DNA from: Saprospiraceae bacterium
GTDB lineage: Bacteria; Bacteroidota; Bacteroidia; Chitinophagales; Saprospiraceae
DNA length: 45,650 bases
NCBI GenBank assembly: GCA_016787345.1
Contig: JAEUUU010000131.1
Coordinates: 1-45,650, forward strand
Direction of reading: 5' to 3'
In this document: positions 9,701 to 16,867 of the stretch, in pieces
Numbering within the stretch: position 1 is the first letter of the stretch
Layout of the letters: each line of letters begins with the position of its first letter
The notes under the pieces: model-generated
The model's database searches: none
Seen by the model: the letters and a program-made list of their open reading frames with translations, nothing else
What the model was told of the DNA's origin: nothing
Program-made: the position numbers and the translations under genes

Positions 9701-12700
9701 GGCCAATGACGATGTTACCATCGAGCGTTGTCCAGCTGTACGTAATCTGGGGGCCGGTGGAAGAACCGATGCCGTTCAGGGTCAGGAAACCGGTCTGGCA
9801 GCTCAATGGCTGGTCGGCGCCGGCATAGGCCGTGGGCGGAATGGCATTCGACTCGACAAAGGTGAGCGTCGTATTGGTACAGCCGTTTACCGGGTGGGTT
9901 ACCGTAACGGAATAGATGCCGGGCTGGGAAACCGCCGGATTTTGCAGGTTGGAGCTAAACCCGTCGGGGCCCGACCAGGAGAACCCGGCGCCGGTCGGCG
10001 TTGCCGTGGCATTGAGCGTGACGGTCGTTTGCAAACAGGTCAGCGTACCTGCCGGCGGAGCACTGACGGTAGGCGGGGTAATATTCTGCGAAACGAGCGC
10101 CGATACGGAGTTGGTGCAGCCGTTGGCCGGGTTGGTGGCGACCAGCGAATAGGTGCCGGGCTGGCTGACCAGTGGATTCTGTGCCGTGGAGCTGAATCCG
10201 CCGGGTCCGATCCAAAGGAAAGTCGCATTAGCTGGCGTCGCGCTGGTCATGATGGCGATTTCCGGCTGGCTGCAGGTCAGAACGCCTGCCGAAGCGGTCA
10301 GGGTCGGGGGCATGGTATTTTCCTGCACGACTGCCGTGGCCGTCCCGGTGCAACCATTTACGGGGTGCTGAACGGTCAAAGTGTAGGCGCCTGGGTTGCT
10401 GACAACGGGGTTTTGCTCGCTGGATACGAACCCGTTGGGGCCAACCCAGCTGAAACTCGAACCCGGCACGGAAGAATTGCCGTTCAGCGGTACGCTCACG
10501 CTCACACAGGTAATCGAGCCAAAAGCCGTCGCCGTGGCGAGCGGGAGCGTCAGGTCGGCTTCCACCACCGTGGTGTCGTAGGCTGTACAACCGTTGGAAA
10601 GATCGGTGAGCGCGAGATAATATTCACCCGGCTCATCCACTTCGGGGGTAGCCGTATTTGCTCCGGAAATAATGTTGCCCTCGTTGGTCGACCAGGCAAA
10701 TTGCAAGGACCCGCTGCCGGAAGAAGCCGAACCGTCGAGTGAAACCGTGGGCGCGGCGCAGGTTAGCAAACCGTTGGGGCCGGCGAGGGCCTGCGGTGCG
10801 GTGGTGTTGAGAGCAACGATTACATTGGAGGTGTTAGCGCAATTGCTGAGCGTATCGATAATGGTGAGCGTATAGGTTCCTACAGCATCTACCAGAGGAT
10901 TCAAGGTGCTGTCGCCGCTCACGATGTTGCCGTCGGCAGTGGTCCAAAAGTAAATCGCATCGGGTCCCGCATTGGAAACGGAACCTTCCAGGGTTACTTC
11001 GGTGATGGAACAAGTCAGGCTTTTGTCCGGGCCCGCCTGCGCAACCGGCGCAGTGCTCACCACGGTGACCGATGCCGAGGCGGTACAGCCACTGGGCAGG
11101 TAAGTGACCGACAAGGTATACAGACCCGGTTCGGTTACAACCGGATTCAGATCGGAAGACGCAAATCCGTCGGGGCCGTCCCACGCGTATTCAACATCAT
11201 CGGTCGGGTCTACGCTGCCCGACAGCGTTATTTCGGTCAAATCGCAGGACAGGGTGTCGCTGACGCTCGCTTCGGCAAGCGGCTGGGTCGTTTCGATACC
11301 GACCACGGTTTCATCGGTGGCGGTGCAGCCGTTTTCGAGGTTAAAAACCGTCAAAACATAAGTCCCGGCGGCATCTACAAGAGGCGAAAGTGTGCTGTCT
11401 CCTGAAAGAATCTGCCCATCGGCAGTCGACCAGGCGTAGGCAAATTCATCGCCCTGGGTCGATCCGCTGCCGTCGAGTTCGAGCGAAAGCGTCGTGCAGG
11501 TGATCAATTGATCGCCACCGGCATCGGCGACCGGCAAGGCGAAGTCGCCTTCGACTACCACCGTATCGACGACAAAGCAGCCGTTGTCGATATTGGTGAC
11601 GGTGAGGAAATATTCGCCGGCCACGTTCACTTCCGGGCTTTGTTCAAATGATTCAAAGTCGCCGGGCCCCGACCAGTAAAAGCCGCTGGCTACGGCAGTA
11701 TCTACTTCCACACCGATGAGGAGCTCGGTTTGGCTGCAATCCAGCGTTCCCCCGAAGGTGTAAAGGATGGCCGGCAAGCTGGTATCTGCCGTAATCAGGG
11801 CGGTGGTGTTGACGAAACACCCCGTCAGCGTATCGGTAACGCTCAGGATATACGATCCCGGGTCGCCGATTTTCGGCGCGGGCAGATTGGAACTGAATCC
11901 GCCGGGGCCTTGCCAGATAATCTGGGTGTTGAGCGTATCATATTGCGCCGTGAGCGTCAGGGAGTCCTGAAGGCAGTTAAGCGTATCGGCGCTGGCCAGT
12001 GCCGAGGGTGGGGTGTTGAGGCCGGTCACCACGATGGTATCGCTGGCCATGCACCCGTTTTCCGTATTTTGAATGGTCAGCACAAAGGTGCCGGTGTGGT
12101 CGAATACGGCATTCAGCGACGAAGCGCCGCTAATCAGGTGCCCACCGTTGATGGCGAGCCATTGGTATGTATAACCGGGGCCGGTTGAACCGTCGCCGAA
12201 AAGAGTATCGACCGTATTGGTGCACGACACGGTGATGTCGTCGCCCAGGTCGACGAAAGGCGGAACGGAGTCCACGCTGACCGCGGCTTCCGCTTCGGCC
12301 GTGCAGCCTGTGAGGGTGTTGGTGACGAGTAAATGATACAAGCCGCCGCTGCCCACGTAAATAACCACAGAATCGGGGTTCGACAGGATTTGGCCGTTGG
12401 CCGTCGTCCAGGCATAACTGATATCGGGGCCGCTCGTCGACGCTTCGCCGCTCAGTGCGACAACAGCATTGGCGCAATTGATCAGGGCGTCGGCGGTAGC
12501 CGCTTGCGGGTATTCAGTTGTCAGCGTGACGTCGAGCGTTGCGCTGCAGCCATTCAGGTCGGTCACGGTCACGTTGTAGGTTCCTTCTCCGACTCCGGTC
12601 AATTCAGGGGTGGTATCGCCCGTATTCCAGATAAATTCATAGTCCGGCGTGCCGCCCTCGGCGCTCACGGCGATGAAGCCCGGATTGCCCAGGCAGTCGG

Positions 12701-13064
12701 GCGGAGTGGCGATGTCGGCAGTGACGACGATAAGTTCAGGGCCTTCCACTTCGATACCGTTGAGCGAGCTGGTTTCGCCGTTGGCATCGGTGACGGTGCA
12801 GCTGTACACGCCTGCTGCGATACCCGTCAGGTCTTCGTTGGTATCGCCATTGCTCCACAGAACGGTGTAGGGAAGTTCAGCTTGTTTGACGGTGATAAAA
12901 ATTGCGCCGTCGGTGCTGCCGGAGCAGCTGGCGGGCTGGATGTCGTCGATCAGGATTTCAGGTACAAAATTCGGTTGGGATGAGGATGGATGAATGGGTG
13001 AGCGGGAGAGGTCGGTTTGGCTGATCCCGGAGATCAGCAATAGGGAATAAAACCAAAGGATCAT
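6759..13064 (-). CDS. Giant multidomain surface adhesin (SprB, Ig/PKD-like and HYR-like repeats) with T9SS type A sorting domain
   Basis: 2101 residues from ATG 13062-13064; an in-frame TTG two codons earlier is possible, and a TAA at 13098-13100 closes the frame. The N-terminal hydrophobic stretch MILWFYSLLLISGIS is a short signal sequence lacking the usual positive charge. Order of domains: two SprB-type repeats (PASCSGSTDGAI..., VLWSNGDT); twelve Ig/PKD-like repeats of about 85-95 residues, each with an early LTC/ITC cysteine and a late NGCTA cysteine and of two sorts (W-TTADGQILSG... and W-GPDGF-S...NP); four SprB repeats; two HYR-like modules (NTAPTLNCPANIA, TDNC) alternating with further SprB units; and a type A sorting domain (VLAPNPASDQTVLRF... 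to LIKIK). The paired cysteines suggest one disulfide per Ig module. It should be exported by T9SS to the cell surface and act in adhesion or matrix formation. Upstream lies an array of TTTAA half-sites. Confidence 0.93.
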   Translation of the reverse strand: MILWFYSLLLISGISQTDLSRSPIHPSSSQPNFVPEILIDDIQPASCSGSTDGAIFITVKQAELPYTVLWSNGDTNEDLTGIAAGVYSCTVTDANGETSSLNGIEVEGPELIVVTADIATPPDCLGNPGFIAVSAEGGTPDYEFIWNTGDTTPELTGVGEGTYNVTVTDLNGCSATLDVTLTTEYPQAATADALINCANAVVALSGEASTSGPDISYAWTTANGQILSNPDSVVIYVGSGGLYHLLVTNTLTGCTAEAEAAVSVDSVPPFVDLGDDITVSCTNTVDTLFGDGSTGPGYTYQWLAINGGHLISGASSLNAVFDHTGTFVLTIQNTENGCMASDTIVVTGLNTPPSALASADTLNCLQDSLTLTAQYDTLNTQIIWQGPGGFSSNLPAPKIGDPGSYILSVTDTLTGCFVNTTALITADTSLPAILYTFGGTLDCSQTELLIGVEVDTAVASGFYWSGPGDFESFEQSPEVNVAGEYFLTVTNIDNGCFVVDTVVVEGDFALPVADAGGDQLITCTTLSLELDGSGSTQGDEFAYAWSTADGQILSGDSTLSPLVDAAGTYVLTVFNLENGCTATDETVVGIETTQPLAEASVSDTLSCDLTEITLSGSVDPTDDVEYAWDGPDGFASSDLNPVVTEPGLYTLSVTYLPSGCTASASVTVVSTAPVAQAGPDKSLTCSITEVTLEGSVSNAGPDAIYFWTTADGNIVSGDSTLNPLVDAVGTYTLTIIDTLSNCANTSNVIVALNTTAPQALAGPNGLLTCAAPTVSLDGSASSGSGSLQFAWSTNEGNIISGANTATPEVDEPGEYYLALTDLSNGCTAYDTTVVEADLTLPLATATAFGSITCVSVSVPLNGNSSVPGSSFSWVGPNGFVSSEQNPVVSNPGAYTLTVQHPVNGCTGTATAVVQENTMPPTLTASAGVLTCSQPEIAIMTSATPANATFLWIGPGGFSSTAQNPLVSQPGTYSLVATNPANGCTNSVSALVSQNITPPTVSAPPAGTLTCLQTTVTLNATATPTGAGFSWSGPDGFSSNLQNPAVSQPGIYSVTVTHPVNGCTNTTLTFVESNAIPPTAYAGADQPLSCQTGFLTLNGIGSSTGPQITYSWTTLDGNIVIGQNSLMPRVDAAGTYTLLVTNTANGCTATDEVEVSLPSAVTAVISQSQPASCNGGSDGSATVQAGGGTLVYFYNWSSGAQTAAASNLSAGVYAVTVTDQAACSAIASVTIGEPTALSVSIAATPETLPDANNGTATASVLGGTMPYNYLWSTNATTASISNLAPGAYTFTATDANGCTATGIANINESTCALSALVLTTPVSCFGNINGSATANVGGASGAISYAWSNGATTQSIQNLAAGAYSLTVSDAAGCQVFVSAQIGSPQILTTTLLSQQNVLCANDLSGALSVAVSGGNSPYTYAWSNGGTSNSLNNLGPNVYSLTTTDANGCTDVFSESITATDETAPLLLLNNASVALNANGIAAFSADLFDSGTADGECDLASLTVSPSSFGCSELGEHVVTLTATDVNGNSATGTAIVTIVDNTAPTLNCPANIATGACQPTVQFAQPVVTDNCAVVPSQLVQQSGLSSGSVFPTGETVQSFTYTDAAGNSGACSFTVTVSPPLAVATQSAPAACGLSCDGSISLDISGGALPYGIEWNTGANTADLSGLCPGDYAATITDGQGCSQVLSFVIESADDQAPVLLLQNATVALGADGTVQVSAADFDNGSSDNCDAINWTLSETDFDCSGLGEHVITLSATDNSGNSAQQSVVLTIVDNIAPTLICPDDLVVGLCNATVEYSLPIVLDNCDTGAPVLSAGLPSGSDFPLGATTIEFTATDPSGNTGTCHFTVQVDESFIVSTNVSEPTCAGLCNGSISLNINGPGAPFAIQWSNGNSTPSLTALCAGDYSATITDITGCSAEFSFILDAPDALNIGIDDVDQDINDQGIGAISVTVSGGTPAYTFNWLRNGAPFASTEDLTGLHVGTYQLILTDANGCSLSGPSIVIINNISDAAEPDFLAGWVLAPNPASDQTVLRFTQALPEQVGMFLYDASGRLIRNERIAQGTEQFTIDLSDLPAGMMQLRLLGESGSLSTKTLIKIK

Positions 13065-13158
13065 GGGCAATCGAGTTTTTGTGTGCGTTCCGGCGGATTA
13101 ATCCGGGCGCACTTTTGAACATGGGAAAATTGGATTGAAATGCGGAAAAATTGCGGCG

Positions 13159-13216
13159 CAAAGGTTCTTTCAGCCGATTTAAAGCCTAATTAAACAGGGG
13201 TTAAAATCCTATTAAA
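13159..13216 (-). promoter_or_regulatory. Adhesin promoter with four TTTAA half-sites at exactly 11-bp spacing
   Basis: On the + strand TTAAA occurs at 13179, 13190, 13201 and 13212, so on the - strand there are four TTTAA direct repeats with an exact 11-bp period. That is one helical turn and the spacing of OmpR/PhoB-type half-sites (5 bp plus 6-bp spacer). A near-consensus -7 box (AACCTTTG on the - strand, 13159-13166) lies 13 bp downstream of the last repeat, so the array would overlap the -33 region, the position used for activation. The adhesin ATG is about 95 bp further on. The array begins 8 bp from the stop codon of the coiled-coil gene. Confidence 0.7.
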
Positions 13217-13223
13217 GACAGTT

Positions 13224-14150
13224 TTACATAAGCCGGAAACTGGATACGCCGAGCAGACCTTTATCACAGTAAATGGCGGCGACGTAGCTGCCTTTTTTGA
13301 GTTTTTCGTCGAGTTTGTAGGAAAACGACAGGCGCTGGGTGGGGCCGAGGGCTACGGCTTTTGCTTGTTGTGCGACGATCTGAACGGCTCCCGAAGGGGC
13401 ATCCACAGTGGCCTTGATCGGGTTGGCGGAAGCGATGGGGGCGCCGCGGTCGTCGGCGATCACGAGGTAGAGTTTTTGCGGGCCCTGGAAGGCTTCGGGC
13501 ACGTCGGCGAGGTCGAAGCTGACGGTCAGGTTGCGCACTTTGCGTGCTTTGGTCGTCAGTTTTTCGCCCCGGCGCTCTACTTCCACCCGGAAAGCGGAGG
13601 CTTTGAATTTGGCGGAATGGGTTTTGCGGATCTGGTCTTCCAGTTTTTGGCTGAGCTCGCTCACCTGCTGGCCGAGCTCGGTGTTCTGACCGCGCAGTTG
13701 TTCGTTTTCGCCTGCCAGCCGTTCATTCTCGGCTTTGAGTTGTTCGTTCTCCGTGCGCAACAAAGTGACGACAGTCTCCAGTTCTGTTTTGGCTTGTTGC
13801 AAAGCGGCCACCTGCGCCCGGAGTTCCTTGATGTCGCGGGTGTTTTTTTTGCGCAATTGCTCCAGTTGGCTCAATTTCTCCACCACAATATGTTCAGATC
13901 GGGCCACTGCGCCTTGCAGGGAGTCGTTTTCCAGGCGAACGAAATTGTAAGCGGCGTTCAGGCTGTCCAGCTGACGGTCGAGTTGTTCCTTTTCAGCCAT
14001 CAAAGATTCGATTCGCTGGCCCTGGCCGGTGTTTTCTTCGGCGAGGTTGCGGTATTTCGACCAAAACCAGCAGGTGGAAAAGGAACTCAGCAAGAAGAGT
14101 GCGGAGGCAATGATTGCCCAGGTTCGGATTGTTTTTGTGTTCTCTGTCAT
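13224..14150 (-). CDS. Membrane-anchored coiled-coil protein, function unknown
   Basis: 308 residues. A short basic N-terminus is followed by one membrane segment (about 10-30, TWAIIASALFLLSSFSTCWF). Residues 35 to about 185 form a long coiled coil, rich in Leu/Glu/Gln heptads such as ELETVVTLLRTENEQLKAENERL and AGENEQLRGQ. The last 110 residues are a beta-rich domain (NLTVSFDLADVPE, KLYLVIADDRGAPI, SFSYKLDEKLKKGSYVAAIY). I do not recognise a named family; similar anchored coiled-coil proteins occur in Bacteroidota beside surface-protein genes. The most likely topology puts the coiled coil and beta domain in the periplasm. It lies between the two-component system (106-bp gap) and the adhesin, and both its own and the adhesin's upstream DNA carry TTTAA arrays, so it may be controlled with the adhesin. 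A scaffold or length-spanning envelope role is only a guess. Confidence 0.85.
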   Translation of the reverse strand: MTENTKTIRTWAIIASALFLLSSFSTCWFWSKYRNLAEENTGQGQRIESLMAEKEQLDRQLDSLNAAYNFVRLENDSLQGAVARSEHIVVEKLSQLEQLRKKNTRDIKELRAQVAALQQAKTELETVVTLLRTENEQLKAENERLAGENEQLRGQNTELGQQVSELSQKLEDQIRKTHSAKFKASAFRVEVERRGEKLTTKARKVRNLTVSFDLADVPEAFQGPQKLYLVIADDRGAPIASANPIKATVDAPSGAVQIVAQQAKAVALGPTQRLSFSYKLDEKLKKGSYVAAIYCDKGLLGVSSFRLM

Positions 14151-14208
14151 AGGAAATCGATTTTGATTTCCGCGACTTGAAAAATCCGTGCCTGAATTTT
14201 GAGCTTTA

Positions 14209-14255
14209 TTAAGCAGGGTTAAAAGCCGGATTAAAATCCGATTAAACCTTTTAAA
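14209..14255 (-). promoter_or_regulatory. TTTAA half-site array upstream of the coiled-coil gene
   Basis: On the + strand TTAA(A/G) occurs at 14209, 14219, 14231, 14242 and 14251, spacings of 10, 12, 11 and 9 bp. It is a looser version of the exact 11-bp array at 13179-13216. It starts directly after the kinase stop codon and ends 59 bp before the coiled-coil ATG. Between array and ATG is a 7-bp inverted repeat GGAAATC/GATTTCC (14153-14172). I found no exact -7 box here. Confidence 0.55.
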
Positions 14256-14256
14256 A

Positions 14257-15636
14257 TCAATGCATCACGGGTAGTGTGACGATGAAATTGCTGCCGCCGC
14301 CGGCCCTGGGTTCGTAGCGAAGGGCGCCTTGATGGAGTTGAATGATACGCTTGCAAAGCGACAACCCGATCCCGTGTCCGCGTGTAATGCCGGAAGCATT
14401 GCTGCCCCGGAAAAAGGAATTAAAGATTTGTATTTCCTCTCCTGCCGGAACGCCCATACCGCGATCGGAAAAATGTATTTCCACTTGCTGTTCGGGAAAG
14501 GAAAAACCGACCATTACTTGATGGTCGCTGGAAAATTTGCAGGCATTGTCGAGCAAATTGAGAAACGTGGTTTTGAGCAGTTGTTCGTTTCCATACACCA
14601 CCATCGCTTCTTCCTCTTCGGGCAATTCGCGGTATTCAATTTGAAACTGGTACTCCGGCTGGGCTCTCGCCAGTTCGTCTTTGGCGGCATAAAGCACCTC
14701 GTCGATCCGGAGCGGCCCGAAAGGCAATTTGGAGCGCTGTATGCCCGATTGGGCCAATACGAGGAGGCCATTGGTCAGCTCCACCAGCGTGCGGGCGTCG
14801 TCGAACACCGACTTCATTACACGCTGATATTCTTCCACCGTGCGCGTTTTGTCGAGCGTGACCTGGAGTTGGCTGGTAATGGCGGCCAGCGGGGTGCGCA
14901 ATTCGTGCGAGGCGTTGGATACAAATTGCTGCTGGATCTCGAAAGCCGTTTCCAGTCGTTTGAGCATTTGGTTGAAATTGATGGCCAATTGGGCGATCTC
15001 GTCGCGTTCGTTGCCTTCATTGACCCGTTTGTCGAGGTTGCCGGCGGTGATTTCAGAGATCTGCGCATTGATGCGGACGAGCGGTTCCAGCATCTGACCG
15101 GCAAAAAAACGCCCGGCCAGGATAATCAGGCCGATGCCCAAAAACAGCCCCGTGAGCAATACGTTCCGCAGGTTGTCGAGTTTGCTGCGGCCGTACCGGT
15201 CGAACGCCGAAGAAATGACGACGACCTGATTCTCTTCGTCCTGTTCCGGAAATACGAGCCCGACGACCTCAAGTTGATCGCGGGTTGTTCTCACAACGTT
15301 TTCCCGACGGATTTTTTCGAGAAAATCATGGGTGTACGGGATTTCCAGATCGTCGAGACTGCTGTACAGCAGGGAATCTTTTTGATCAAAAATGAGGACT
15401 TTTTCTTCGTAAAGGGCAAAAATCGAGTTCTGATCGATGATACGCATCATTTTCAGATCCACCTCCTGCACCTTTACCAACAGGCGGGCCGACGTGATTG
15501 CGCGGCTTTCCAAACGGGTGAAAAACTCCTCTCTACGGTACTCTTCCGAGCGCAGGTACACTGCCGTGGAGAACAACACCAGGATGGTGCCGACAATAAG
15601 CGAGAACCGGAGGGTGAGTTTTGCCCTGATATTCAT
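14257..15636 (-). CDS. HAMP-containing sensor histidine kinase (OmpR-system partner)
   Basis: 459 residues. First membrane segment about 10-28; extracytoplasmic sensor region about 29-158; second membrane segment about 160-178 (LTGLFLGIGLIILAG); HAMP linker about 178-235 (FAGQMLEPLVRINAQISEIT); HisKA with phospho-acceptor His244 in NASHELRTPLAAI; HATPase_c with N box NLLDNACKFS, G1 box FSDRGMGVP, F box IFNSFFRG and G2 box HGIGLSLCKRI. The order matches CusS/ArlS-type kinases. It starts 9 bp after the regulator stop, so the two form one operon. The stimulus is unknown; the downstream adhesin locus suggests it controls surface behaviour (inference). Confidence 0.94.
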   Translation of the reverse strand: MNIRAKLTLRFSLIVGTILVLFSTAVYLRSEEYRREEFFTRLESRAITSARLLVKVQEVDLKMMRIIDQNSIFALYEEKVLIFDQKDSLLYSSLDDLEIPYTHDFLEKIRRENVVRTTRDQLEVVGLVFPEQDEENQVVVISSAFDRYGRSKLDNLRNVLLTGLFLGIGLIILAGRFFAGQMLEPLVRINAQISEITAGNLDKRVNEGNERDEIAQLAINFNQMLKRLETAFEIQQQFVSNASHELRTPLAAITSQLQVTLDKTRTVEEYQRVMKSVFDDARTLVELTNGLLVLAQSGIQRSKLPFGPLRIDEVLYAAKDELARAQPEYQFQIEYRELPEEEEAMVVYGNEQLLKTTFLNLLDNACKFSSDHQVMVGFSFPEQQVEIHFSDRGMGVPAGEEIQIFNSFFRGSNASGITRGHGIGLSLCKRIIQLHQGALRYEPRAGGGSNFIVTLPVMH

Positions 15637-15645
15637 GAGTTGCCG

Positions 15646-16329
15646 TCACTGGGGTTTGAGGAAGTACCCGACGCCTTGTTTGGTCTGAATCAGCTTCGGT
15701 TCAAAATTGCGGTCGATCTTTTTCCGCAAAAAGTTGATGTAAACGTCGACCACGTTGGTACCGGTATCGAAATTGACGTCCCACACTTTTTCCGTGATTT
15801 CGGCCCGGGTGACTACCCGGCCGTTGCTGCGCACCAGAAACTCCAGCAGCGCGTATTCTTTTGCCGTCAGAACGATAGGCATACCCTGGCGGCTGACTGT
15901 TTGAGATGCGGTATTCAATTCCAGATCGGCTACCCGCAAAATCAAGCCTTCATTCATTTCCTTGCCGCCGCCGCCGCGTTTGAGGAACACCCGGATACGG
16001 GCCAGCAGTTCGCGGAAATCGAAGGGCTTCACCATATAGTCGTCGGCCCCGGCATCAAAACCCGAGATTTTTTCATCCACCGTTCCGCGCGCCGTCACCA
16101 TGATGATCGGGACTTCCGTGTTCGTTGATCGGATACTCCGGCACACCTCGTACCCGTTGACAAACGGCAGATTGATGTCGAGCAGAATCAGGTCGTAAGC
16201 CTTCTGACTGGCCATGTGACGCCCCACGGCGCCGTCGGGCGCCAGGTCGACCTCAAAGCCATTCTCCTCCAGTCCCTTCTGTAAAGAGGTGGCTACCTTG
16301 GGCTCGTCTTCGATAAATAAGATCGACAT
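15646..16329 (-). CDS. OmpR/PhoB-family response regulator
   Basis: 227 residues. The receiver domain (1-118) has Glu7-Asp8-Glu9, phospho-acceptor Asp51 in LILLDINLPF, Thr in IIMVTARG and Lys in DYMVKPFDF. The C-terminal winged helix (about 130-227) includes LTAKEYALLEFLVRSNGRVV, RAEITEKVW and VDVYINFLRKKID, ending TKQGVGYFLKP. Proteins of this family bind tandem half-sites about 11 bp apart as head-to-tail dimers, which is what lies upstream of the adhesin and, less regularly, of the coiled-coil gene. It is the first gene of the pair with the kinase. Its 5' side carries inverted repeat IR2 only 14 bp from the ATG, so its promoter must lie inside or beyond that repeat. Confidence 0.95.
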   Translation of the reverse strand: MSILFIEDEPKVATSLQKGLEENGFEVDLAPDGAVGRHMASQKAYDLILLDINLPFVNGYEVCRSIRSTNTEVPIIMVTARGTVDEKISGFDAGADDYMVKPFDFRELLARIRVFLKRGGGGKEMNEGLILRVADLELNTASQTVSRQGMPIVLTAKEYALLEFLVRSNGRVVTRAEITEKVWDVNFDTGTNVVDVYINFLRKKIDRNFEPKLIQTKQGVGYFLKPQ

Positions 16330-16343
16330 TTTTTTGCAGGTGT

Positions 16344-16866
16344 TGGGTTTTAGGGGTGTTAGGTTTTAGGGGTGTTAGGTTTTAGGGGTTGGGTTTTGGG
16401 TAAAAGGTGTTTTTCTGCTCTCGGGGCGTGTGGTGGGCAGGAATTAATTACACAACATTTTGCCGCGATGCGGCGCACATTCCCCTTCGAAATCGCCGGG
16501 GCTACATACATTTTGCCGCGATGCGGCAGTTGGGTCAACTCACTATCGATGAAACAGGATCAATCAGATTCGCAATTAGGGAGTGCCGCATCGCGGCAAA
16601 ACGTATGTAGCTATCGATGAAACAGGATCAATCAGATTCGCAATTAGGCAGTGCCGCATCGCGGCAAAACGTATGTAGCAACACGTGAAACCCGGCGTCA
16701 GTCAGGTTGTTGGATAAAAGGTGTATTGCCGACCCCCAGGCGATGGCTTATTCGAACCAAGCACCCTCCCGAGAGCAGAAACACCCCTTTTACCCAAAAC
16801 CCAACCCCTAAAACCTAACACCCAACCCCCTTTTACCCAAAACCCAACTCCTAAAACCCAACTCCT
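16344..16866. repeat. Inverted repeat IR2: same core as IR1/IR3 with different tandem outer arms and a nested payload
   Basis: The left arm (16344-16425) has tandem GGTTTTAGGGGTGTTA-type words then TAAAAGGTGTTTTTCTGCTC-TCGGGG. The right arm (16768-16866) is the reverse complement core (CCCGAGAGCAGAAACACCCC) plus CCTAAAACCTAACACCCAAC-type words, with the segment CCCCTTTTACCCAAAACCCAA present twice. The core matches IR1 and IR3 although the outer words differ. The element fills the whole gap between the regulator ATG (16329) and the M16 peptidase stop (16868). Confidence 0.88.
16501..16679. repeat. Nested palindromic repeat with a 68-bp tandem duplication inside IR2
   Basis: The 17-mer TTTTGCCGCGATGCGGC occurs at 16458-16474 and 16511-16527 and inverted at 16585-16601 and 16653-16669. 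A longer 28-bp inverted repeat pairs 16501-16528 with 16584-16611 and 16652-16679 (one mismatch). The stretch 16543-16610 is duplicated with period 68 bp and one G/C difference. It resembles a REP-type palindromic unit. No coding sequence is seen. Confidence 0.88.
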
Positions 16867-16867
16867 A

